From Acanthaster planci (Eukaryota > Echinodermata > Asteroidea > Valvatida > Acanthasteridae): DNA of 43,753 bases. The stretch spans positions 289,961 through 333,713 of the forward strand of contig NW_019091510.1 of assembly GCF_001949145.1 (NCBI RefSeq). Direction: 5' to 3'. Below, piece after piece: positions 12,301-24,300 of this stretch. The notes under the pieces are model-generated. The model was given only the letters and a program-made list of their open reading frames with translations, did no database searches and was not told the DNA's origin. The position numbers and the translations under genes are program-made. The stretch's first letter is position 1. The number at the start of each line of letters is the position of its first letter.

Positions 12301-15300
12301 TTTTCAGGGGGTTTCCAGGACAATCTACGAGGCAAGAGGGTGCTGGTCATGCAGTCGGATGGTGGGCTCACCCCCATGGAAAAGTGAGTATGCCCAATAC
12401 TCACGAAAATGGTTTCAGTGGTTTACCTGCAGTGCACACGAGTCAAAATATCCCTCTCGAGTCCCTTAACCACTTCCTGCCGGGACATTTTTCAATGTTG
12501 ATGATGCTGGGGTGGGATATTTATCATTTTTCTTCTGTTTTCAAAATTCTTTAAACATTCCTATCTTCATTTACTGGACACTTACAAACACGTGAAGGCA
12601 TGTCTGGTGTCCACTCTAGCCTGACAGACACCAGAGTATTTCAGCCAGGCCTGTAGCTTTGTAAAAAGAGCCCAGATTTTGTTGGTGTTACGTAACATTC
12701 TTTTGTTCACGAACCTGCCACAGTGAGCTGCTGACCTCTTTTCAATAGGGGCCAGGTTAGCGTGCAGCGGTGCTGTGTGGCTCATCGCTGCGGTGGTGGA
12801 GTGCTTTTGTCCCTTGCGGTAATCCGCTCGCTCTAAATACCCCAAACTGTGGTATACTGTTTCAAAACAAGGCAGGATTATCTCCACTTTTGAGAGTGAA
12901 AAAATGTCCGTAATGCCCAGCAGCATGGTCTTTTGGTCCGAGTACGGTCTTTTGTTACAAGGCCCTGTTCCCTTTGTCTGAGTTCGGAGAACCGGCCACG
13001 CATATAAAGCATACGTGTCCGGATCCGGAGTCCCCGGCAGGAAGTGGTTAATCACTTCGCGCTGGGCCATCATTAATGATCAGGCTGCTGTGCTGGGTGC
13101 TTTTTAATTTTTTGTCTGTTTTCAAAATTCTTCAAAAATTCAAAACTTCATTCACTGGATGTTTACACCCACACGAATGACTGTATTGTGGCTACTCTAA
13201 TCTGACAGGCAACCTCCATTGACACCCGAGTATTGCAGCCAGGCCTGCTGCCCAGTAAAGAGAGACCACATTGTGTGGTGTTGCGTAATTTCCTTTATTC
13301 CCGAAATTAGCCCAATGTGTTGCTAAATGGCTGTGGTGTCTTCAAATATGGCCAAATTACCATGCAGCGATATGGTATTGGTCATTGCTGAAGTGCTGGA
13401 GCACTTTTGTCTCCGCTGATAATCCGATAATCGGACGCTGAATGGCACAAACAGTGGTATACTGTTTCAAAACAACGACAAATTACCTCCACTAATGCCA
13501 GCACTCTGTGCTGAAAATGTTGGCAATTCCCAGCAGCTCGGTCTTTTGTTACAAGGCCCAGCTCCTTTGTCCAATTTCGGACACCCCAGCTATGCACACA
13601 AACCCAAGGTCTCCAGTACCGGGAGCCCGGCACTGAGTGGTGAACATTGCTCAAGTGTGGTGTGAGTCTTTTTTCAATGTTTCCAGCACCAGGTCTCAGT
13701 CACTTGAAAGGCAACTTGAGACAGATTCATGTCTTCATCCTTGCTTGTGCCATTCAAAACTGCCATTGTTGCACATCATTGTAATAATAATGTACAAATG
13801 TATAACATATTTAGTTTGTTTCATATGGAATGTCCATACCTCCCCGAGGTATTGGATGTTGACAAAGTAGTTCCTTGGCAGTGTTCTAGCTAGGACCATT
13901 TTAGTGCCCGCTAAATTTTTGGATTGCAAAACGTAGCAAGTGCAGTGAGCAGAGCTCTCACGACTCATAGCCGGACTGGATTTGCGCCCTCTATTGATAC
14001 CGCTGTTCAGCTGGTCTTGAGCCAAGACTACAAACACATGCACACTGCCTCAGGGGAGGCTACATTATATCATATAATTTCACATCCGGGTCTCGTAACA
14101 ATGCTAGCTAGATATTCTCACTACTTTCTGATGCTTGAAATACGAACAAATTGGTACAATTTCAGTAATATTTCAGTTCATTTTTTTGAAAATCCCTGCT
14201 GGGTGGCACGGCCAATTTGAACCCGAGAGCCAGGTGGAACTTTGCAGTATCAGGAGGTGCCACCCGGCGCTGCCCACTGTGGCTAGAACACTGTTCCTGA
14301 GGCCATGACCATCCACTCTCCAAATAAAATAAAATGTTATTGTTGTACCATACTTCATTCAATTACATTCACAGTTTCAGGCATCTTTTCTAAATCTAAT
14401 CAAGGTGTGGCACCATCTATTCATGTGTACATAGCTAGAGCAAGGCTTGCACCTGGTAACAGCTTCTCAAGAACTTTAAAAAGCACATGCATAGTAATTG
14501 TTCTCTATGCTTGCCCATTCGGCTGTCACATGCACGCTTGGCAAACAGCGAAAATAGTGACTGGCTAGTGATGGTGAATAGACAATTGAGAATTAAGTTA
14601 TCATGAATATGCATAGGTATGGTAATTTTAATCAGCACCCATCGTTAACAGTCCTAGCAACTTGCTAGACCTGCTTTGATGCTGAACTATCTTCGCTTGA
14701 CTGTATTTTCCAGGTTCAATGGCTCCCGTGCCATTCTGTCCGGACCAGCCGGGGGCGTGGTTGGCTATGCTGTCACAACGTACAAGAAGGAAACAGACCT
14801 GCCCGTCATAGGATTTGACATGGGAGGTCAGTTACCAAACACTAGACAAGATGGCTGACAGGCTTCTTCCTAACCGCACTTACCTGTGTAGCACAGGGGC
14901 AGAATTGACAAGGGGTGTAATAAGAGCATGTGGGACCGTAAGTGTCTGGTCACATACCCTGTACTCTCCTACACAAGTCTCAGTTTGGCATGCCTACTGC
15001 AACAGTACTGTCTGTACCTTCTTCAAGTGTTGGCCATGTTGAAAATAAGGGTGAGGCAAATCCTGTGAAGATTGCTCACTGACTTGAGATGGGTGATAAT
15101 AATGCAGTAGTCCAGACAAGATTTTGCTTCACCTCAAGGTACGACCTCCCTTTATGTGTGAGGCAACCCTGGCAAGACAGTAACTCCTTTGCATTGTTAC
15201 TTGTGTGCAGGCTTCAATTTCTTCATTTTCTGCCAAGTGGAAAATATTGCTTTGTAAATTTACGTGTTCAGCGAAAATCTGCCGAGGACATGCAATTAAT

Positions 15301-18300
15301 ATTTCACAGCATCATTGCTTCTTTACCAGTTTTTACCTAGCGAATATTCTTCCTGCATTAAACAAACCCCTGTGGCTAGCAGCTCCATGCAGCTGTGATG
15401 TGTGGACCCATTCAAGTTACCAAAGTTTGCGAGCACAGCCTCTCAACCTCACCCTGCCAAGTTCCCTAGAGTGCCCAAGTCTGGTTAACACCGAGCTTGC
15501 CCTCAAACTACTAGCAGACATCCTGTGTGACTCTAAAATTCTCTTCTCTTGTCTCATCATTTTTCTCGCAACATCTCTCGCAGGTACGTCCACTGATGTC
15601 AGCCGCTATGCTGGGGAATATGAGCACGTCTTTGAGACAACCACGGCAGGAGTTACGATTCAAGCGCCCCAGGTAGCCAGACGACACCGGCCTTGACAAT
15701 TCTCAAAACTCAAAACTGCTGCTTTAAGTGTATTCAAAATTTAGTCCTAATTTCAAGAGTTTTGATGAAGACATTGCTAAATTAGATCCTCAATGGAAGA
15801 TTATGTCGCCTGGATATCCCTGGCTAATGCACAGCTGAGGCTGTTACAATTGATTAGTTGACTTGGAATACTTTGATGGTGTTGGTTGCAACAGTCAATG
15901 GAAAGAGAGTTACAGTTTATCATGCAGTATCCTGAATAGTCGCATGTGAACCTTTGGGCCTTGAAATGAGTCTCAAAACCCTTTGTTGCTGTCTTGGCCA
16001 CAACACCGTGCTCTCAACCACCATGCATGAAGCAGCGGAAGGAGTTTTAATCACTGCTTGGTCTTGGTTTCAGCTGGACATCAACACAGTGGCTGCGGGC
16101 GGGGGATCTCGGCTCTTTTTCCGCTCTGGGCTGTTTGTGGTCGGTCCTGAGTCAGCCGGGGCCCATCCAGGGCCAGCCTGCTATCGCAAAGGTTGGTTGA
16201 AGTAGATTTCATTATCAGTTGTACCACGAACAGACACTGAACCCTTTGCTAACATGAGTCTCAACCAAAATGTTACCAGTTTCATTCAGTACTGTTCATT
16301 TGTACCAAATGTTTTTCTGCTCTGAACACTCATTGACTAAATTGATACTGAATAGACTATGCTACTCCAAGCAGTAANNNNNNNNNNNNNNNNNNNNNNN
16401 NNNNNNNNNNNNNNNNNNNNNNNNNNNNNNNNNNNNNNNNNNNNNNNNNNNNNNNNNNNNNNNNNNNNNNNNNNNNNNNNNNNNNNNNNNNNNNNNNNNN
16501 NNNNNNNNNNNNNNNNNNNNNNNNNNNNNNNNNNNNNNNNNNNNNNNNNNNNNNNNNNNNNNNNNNNNNNNNNNNNNNNNNNNNNNNNNNNNNNNNNNNN
16601 NNNNNNNNNNNNNTCCAACAGGTTCATGTACTTGTCTATGTACTTGTACATGCAGGTTACTGTACCAAACCTGATAAACTCCAACAGAATGAGCCCGTTG
16701 GAGTTTGAGTGATAGGGTATGGATGGGTCTATGCAATATAGGATGACTTGCACTGAACAGTACCAAACCTGACAAAGCCAAGCATAGTTCAAAACTTGGT
16801 ACAGCAAGCCAGACACTGCACACAATGAACCCTGTGTGTCCCAACTCACACAGAATCCAACACCATCTCCCTGGGCCTTTCATCCCAAATCTCACAAAAT
16901 TCAACAAGTTCATCAGGTACGGTACCAAACCTGCCAAAACCTTACAAAACCAGCTGTTGGAGTATGGCAGGTTTTGGGCAGTTAGTGTTAATGAAAATTA
17001 AGTTCCATAACACTGAAGTTTCACTGGTAAAAAAAATAACATTGGTTGTTGGAACTAGACATGCAACTTCTCTGTGTTGAACTGTATACCTTCCAACAAC
17101 TGTTGTCCCTGTAAAAACCTCCATGTTACTGAACGGCTTGTATCACAGCAGTTGAGATCTACAGAACTGAGCCACATAGTATTGCACTGAAGGCCTTGAA
17201 TATTAAATAACTGAAGGCCTTGAATATTTAATAACTGAAGGCCTTGAATATTTAATAACAACAAATGATATTCAAGGGTGAGATTTGTCAGGATTTTCCC
17301 TGATTTCAGAATTTTTTCATCAATATTTTCCTGCTTTCAAGACTTTTTCAAACAGTCTCATTTAAAATCCGGAAAATCCTTGGTTTACCATTACAGTGTT
17401 TTTACGAGTAACAGTTGATATAGAACACAAAAATTAGGTATTTTGCCTTTAGGCAAACTTTAATGTATACCATGGACCCCACGCGGCTGTGGGGCCCTCA
17501 AAACTTCTGGTGATTATTTCTTGGTTTTTTAATTTTCCTATGACCTCACCCCTGATATCATTTAGTTCCCTTACAGCAGTGTATTTTTTTTAAGGAATCA
17601 GGAATTTTACTGGCAAAAGCACCAGTGACATTAGGAATAATTTCTTCCTAATTGAATATGACCTAGGTGGTCCCCTGTGTGTGACGGATGCCAACCTGGT
17701 TCTCGGACGTCTACGGCCGGAGTTCTTTCCCAGTATATTCGGCAAGACGGAGGACCAGCCGTTGGACATGGATGCGTCTGTCAACGCCTTTATGAAGCTC
17801 ACTCAAGAGGTAAAGGCACAATGAACATCTTTGCCTGCTGTTTGTGGGTTTGTATTTTATTAGATAGGCTTACTCATGAAAAATAAAAACAGTAACGACA
17901 GTAAAGAACTTTGGGTCGTAACAATAATTTATCCCCATTCTGTTTATTGTGTTTCCCCTATGAGGTAATGTTAAAGGATGAAAAGGGGGAAGAAATATCT
18001 CAAGTGAGCATTACTTCAGATTTAGGTATTAGTGGCTCTACAGGATATTTTAGGAAAGATGAGTAAGCTTTTGAAACAACAGAAAATGCATTTCAATGAA
18101 GCTTGCCACTCAAAATTATCCGACACTACCCATGACTTAAAATTTGCCCTTTGAAAACAAAATACTAAACAGAGCATTTTAGTGGAATTGTGACAGGCAA
18201 TTACAATTTGCACATCTTTTAAATTTAAAGGTGAATGAATTTTTAGCCGGTCAACCTGAGGGAACCAAGAAGGATCCAATGAGCATGGAGGAAGTGGCCA

Positions 18301-21300
18301 TGGGATTCATCAATGTTGCCAACGAGACCATGTGCCGACCAATTAGGGCCCTGACTCAGGTAATCCCTCCGGCTCTGTTACAAAAGGAATTCCTGCAGTG
18401 AACTCTTCAGAGAGAGAGAGAGAGAACTGTGTTTTTGCCAGCATTGTTTCTGAGATTCCGTTACTGATTCCACCCAGTGAAATATCAGATTGAGTTCCCA
18501 TTTCCCTAAGATGGACAATGCACACTCTTGAGAATGCTGAGTTAACCAATTCCTAGAGCCCCACACTTTGCCAAAGAAATACGCATACTGGGCGTTACTG
18601 CCAAGATGTTGATTTCAGGCCTCGGCACAAGGACACCCCCTCATGAGTGAATGGCAGCTTGGTTGGGCCAACCACCGAGTTGTTTTTCTCAAAATTAGAG
18701 TTCCAGTAACACTGGAAGGATGGGGAACAGTCTGTCAGCCTCCATTGACAGACCTAGATTAAATGGAGAAGGACCAACACCCAGTTACGTTAGTGCCTTC
18801 TCTCATTCATGTTCGGGACCTATTGATCTCTTCTACCATACAAACCTGTCTAATTGGTCATCCATTTTGGGGCTTTGTTCAATGTCTGGCTGATTTTGTT
18901 TGTGCAGGCCAAGGGTCACGACACCTCACGCCACGTGCTGGCCTGCTTTGGCGGAGCTGGAGGGCAACATGCTTGCGCCATAGCAAGGTCATTGGGCATG
19001 TCAACTGTCTTCATCCACAGGTCAGTTGAACCCTCTTCCTACCCCGCCTGCCCATCTGACTGATTGACTAACATATAAATGAGATTTTCATGTGGATTCC
19101 AGTGTTGCCAAATGCATTGTAACCTTCAACTTTCCTACCGGCTTATCCTAGGAGACGGCATTACTGCGATAGCATGACACTCAAATGCATATTCTGAACT
19201 TTGACATGCTTGCACATTTTGGTAAGATACAGTTTGTGTGTTAGCGTGGTATAGTTTAAACATATTCTTCCTGGTACTTTGCCCGTAGATATTCAGGTAT
19301 CCTGTCAGCCTACGGCATGGCTCTAGCAGACGTAGTGCACGAGGCCCAGGAACCCTGTGCTTGGAGGTACGAAGCCGGCACCCTGGCTAACATTGACCTC
19401 AGGATTGATGAGCTGACCAGGCAGTGTGTCCAAGAGCTGCAGGAACAGGGATTTGAAAGGTAAACACATGCAGCTCGGCGAAACATTCACTATTCATTCA
19501 ATCACGTCGTGCAAGTCAATTCTATGTATATTGCTGCATGATGTCAACACTAGACTCTTTGCTTGAGGAACTCCCACTGAGTTTGTACAGAGGCTGAAAC
19601 TATTCCTTGGAGGTTGAGTGCGTGTAGCAGTGTTGCAGTCGAGACCATCACAAGACAAGACATGAAACCATGCACGAGACCAGTCACTAGACCAGTCACA
19701 AGTAACAGGGTGAATAATCACAAAGGAATGCTTTTGGTAGAGTTCATGTGACTAGCTTGTGACTTGAATTCAGGCTTGGAGTCTTGGGCTGGTCTTGCGG
19801 GGCCTTTTCATGGTCTCCACTTTAACACTGGTGTGTAAGAGCCCTCAAACAGCTGTCGGCCATAGCCAGGCAAATAGCACTCAACGACATACTCTTCAAG
19901 TTTTTAAAAAGCAACAATGATAAAAGGAAGTTGCATAAATCTGGACCCAATGACCACCAAGGGTCAGCATTTGTAATGTCCGTAATGTCTACTAAGGACT
20001 GTGGTAGCAGAGTGCCACCTAAAATGTTTTTAAAAAACACAGACATTCCATTTGTTTGCAAGCACTTTCACAGCTTTATAATAAAACGCATGTAAGGATG
20101 GCAAAAACATTTTGAATGAACATCATGCTCCTGTGTTCAGAGCGTGCTTGTGAAAATACATATAAAAATTGCTGCTGGTAAAAAAGCAATTAAGATTAAT
20201 CTCTTGGAATTCAGCCACGGGTACCTGTATGTTTGGCTTTCCTTCCCCCCCCCAAAAAAAATGATTTTCCAGACATTCTGACTTTTGAAGATACACTGTG
20301 TGAGTGGTGTATTTTTGAGGATAGCTGATTGGCTTTGGGAGTAATTGGGTGCTGGTGTTCAATTCATTTTTTCTTTTGAGACAGATCCGAGATTGAAACG
20401 GAGCCCTACCTGCATCTGCGCTACGACAGAACGGATTGCGCCCTCATGTGTTCGGCCACTGGCTATCCAGCCAGTGAGACATCCTGTCGCCATGGGGATT
20501 TCGAGTTGGCATTCAGCACAAGGTAATACAACCCTAGGGATTGGAAATCTCACCAGGCACAGTTAGAAGCACAGGGGCATTGCTCTGGGCACAATTCCAT
20601 CCAGGGATAATAGGCACTGCAGAGCACATCCCAAGGGTCGCCATGGATGGATTGTGTTTTCTCGTACATTTTGGGGAAATGTCAACGTTAGCGCACCAAG
20701 CAATATTCCACTTGAAAAAATGAGCAGATTTTTTTACCTGCATGAAAGTAGGAATCGTATGTGTTTGAATCGTGATCAGTTTATTGAGGCTTCCATAAAG
20801 AGGCTTCCATGTATACTGCGTACTGCACATAACTAGTAACGAAAAGAGAATTATCTCGATGATATATGTAAGATGCGAATTGTGAAGTCGGAAACTTGCC
20901 TTTTAAGGCAAATATTTGGGGGCTTGCTGCATTATGATATTGCTCCCATAAACTGAACAATCAGGAAAGTGACAACAAAGAAAACATACAGTTGAAGTCA
21001 TCAGCTCTGTGTGGATTTGCGTCTGATTTACCCACACCGTTTCTGACTTATGATATGTATCATATGGCACAAACATTTCTGACACATTTTCATGTAGAAT
21101 GTGTCACACTAGAGGCATTGTCGCTTTATCTCATGTTTAAGTCAAGCTGCAGCACAGATCATGAAAGGGATGACTAGCACCCAGTCACAGTTCACAGTGT
21201 GAGAGAATGACCTTCAAGCACCAGACCACTTTGCCAAGGACTTCCAAGACCAATGTACAATGTAATGCAAATCCTCAGTGTGCTGGGTAACCAATGGCTT

Positions 21301-24300
21301 GCGGCCTCACTGACGTTGTTCCTGTGCAGGTACAAGCGTGAGTTTGGCTTCACCATTCCGGGCCGGCCCATCATCGTGGACGACATCAGAGTACGCGGTG
21401 TCGGTAAGACCAACATCACCGATGACAGACATCTCAGACCCAGCAACCAGAATCCCAAGTTCCAAGTAGTAAGTGAAGACTTGTAAAACCCACAGATATG
21501 AACACAATACCTGGATTTTGACTCTGTGCTGCATTATAGAGAGGAGTGCAGGAACTTTAACAGTCATGTGACCACTTTTTAATAGGAGGCGTCGAGACAT
21601 TTGGTGGGGAGTAGACAATCAGTCCTTCTCACAGTTGTGCGTGTGCTCAGAACTTCTGTACATGCCTAGAACTACCGACACGTGCCCAGAGCTGACAAAA
21701 AGGACCTTTTTGCTGCCACCAAGCGTCTCAAAGTGCTCCACTGACTGTTTGAGGGACACACTTACGTGAAGATTTCACCATTTTCCCATGATCACATGAT
21801 GAAAATGTGCATGAATTTGACCATGGAACTAAAGATGGCGGTGAAGTGAGCTTTTCCAAGCAAATACTCAATCTTCAACATACAGTAAAATCTCAATACC
21901 TCGAATCTCTGGGGAATGGACAAAAAATTCGAGTTATCCGAAATTCGAGTTAAAAGAAGGTCCCGATTTCTTTTGAAGTTAAGTCTTTATTACGATGTGT
22001 ATCATGACATGTGCCTATACGCTGACGCACGACGTTAATCTCCCTACAATGACTCTTGAAATGACATTGTGGTTATTTTATACTTTGGTGGCAGTTTCTT
22101 TTGGATCTGCTACACAAAAACTTCGAAGTAAACAAATCCGGCAATGTGAGCAGTTCGAGTTAGGGATATTGTTTTTGTACATGAAAGCCTATTCTTTTGG
22201 CGGGAATTAATTATTCTTCCAGTAAAGTGGAGTTTTGAGTTAACCAACTTTGAGTTATTGAGATTTTGCTATACTTTTCAAGTGTAGTTGGTTGTATTTT
22301 CAATATGGGCAGCAGAGTGTGTTTTCTTTTAGGACTGCCGATTAGACTTTGACTGATCATCTCCTCATTAGGTGTTATTTGCAGTGTTTCACCGCTGATC
22401 GGTTTTCCTTTTTTGCATTTTTTTTTCCAATTTATTTAGATTACCAAATGCTACTTTAAATCCAAGTACTGGGACACCAGGCTTTATCTCCTCGACGACC
22501 TGTCATGTGACCACGTCATCAAGGGCCCCGCCATCTTGATTGAAAAGAACAGCACCATAGTGGTGGAGCCAAACTGCGAGGCACGGATAACTGAGCATGG
22601 TGACATCAAAATCCAGGTCAGTTGAAACTGTGTAGGTTAAAAGAAAAACATACCTGTTCCTGGACCTGTGACTGATCATAAAGCCCCTCTGCATGACAGT
22701 TTGATCAGTTACGGCTGTCATTTACGTCCGATATGCTTGCAGAGAATGGCTCGAGCATGGGGTGTAGCCTCGGGGATGAGAAGGTGTTACTTGCATGCCT
22801 GGGTGCACAGTTGGTGAAGCCTACTCAGTCGGTCTAATCATTGGCAAATATTTTGGCAAAACTTACCAATTTTTCTTTTTTTTTTTGATAAATCATTATC
22901 GCAGCATGTTGCCCCTTCAAGAGACCCTTTTCCTGCATTACTTCACCTGCTTGTATGTTATCTCTCCCTCACCAGGTTGGTAGCGATGAAACGAAAGCCC
23001 TAGGCACTGAACTAGACACCATTCAGCTGTCTATCTTCTCCCACCGCTTCATGAGCACCGCAGAGCAGATGGGCCGCATCCTGCAAAGGACGGCCATATC
23101 CACCAACATCAAGGTATGTAGCACCTCCCGAGGGCCTTTCATTCCGCTAAATGCTGGGGTCAAACCCATTGTTTATGTCACTGACACAATTGTTCACTAT
23201 TGCGAGATCATTCCTCTTAATACGACAACCAGAAGCAGTAAATCACATCAGCCTCAGCAGTGAAGTGGATTAAGTGAAAAGTGACATTGCGTGCACAACT
23301 ACTCACTAGTTCAGGCTCGTTTCATGCTTAAAGATAACTAAATGTTGAGCTAAGGTTAGTGCGAGCTTTGCTTTATGGGCCACAAAGTTGTTAGAAAGTC
23401 TGAATAATTTTTGGGGGGGAGTGTAGTTTTCAAGAATGTGGATGTGGGTCCCACATAAAGTTGGAAATAGGTCTGTAGTCGAATCCATCACAAGTTCATT
23501 GCAAGCCCATCAAAAGTCATCCGCTCTTCAGCCAAGTCACAAGCTTTTGAACTGATAAATACCTTCATTTGTCTGGTCACATTGACTGGTCTTGTGAAAG
23601 GATTTACAACTAGACTCATGATGCACTCAGCTACAAAGGTGGTCAGAAGATATTTAGATTTTGGCTTTGTTGATTCCTGTGGAGCAAGAATTTGACCACT
23701 TGAAAGTGCTTCCTTGTTGGTGCTCAAGAGGTAGACAAGATAGCCACTGGCCAAGTTGAGGAAATAATGCTTTGGAGAACAAGTGACCAGGGGCCAATTT
23801 CATAGAGCATTAAGCACAGAATTTGCTTAAGAGTGAAAAAAAAACTTGCTTAATAAACGAAGGCTACCAGCTCAAAATATGTGATTGTCATGCTAACCAA
23901 AAGACAGGTGAATACCATTCCAAATCAATTTACATTTCATGGAGTTTTGGCTGGTAACCTGATTTGTCAAGCAAGATTTTTTCACGCTTAAGCAAATTTT
24001 GTGCTTAAGCAGCTCTATGAAATTGGCCCTCCTATTGTCACGAGTTGGTTGTATTTCCCAAGTTTTTATGTATGCACTTTGGGATTGTTTGTTCTTGAAG
24101 GAGAGACTGGACTTTTCCTGTGCAATGTTTGGGTTTGACGGCGGTCTGGTAGCCAACGCCCCTCACATACCTGTCCACCTTGGTGCAATGCAGGAGACAG
24201 TTCAGTACCAGGTAAGGGGAGGGTTGGCCTATTCTTGATCACACGGCAGATAAACCTGTTTCTTAGCTATTTTGTCAACAAACATTGACCACCATTTTTG

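Noticed and set aside
12582-13073. 163-codon open frame on the minus strand, the longest gap-free frame outside the recognised genes apart from the transposase
   Set aside because: It lies almost entirely within TTAA element copy 2. The same frame in the homologous copy at 36308-36927 has a stop, and the sequence matches no family I know. It is more likely a chance open frame in a non-coding element.
16337-16937. Long open frames of mostly unknown residues across the first gap
   Set aside because: They arise only because the run of N contains no stop codons.
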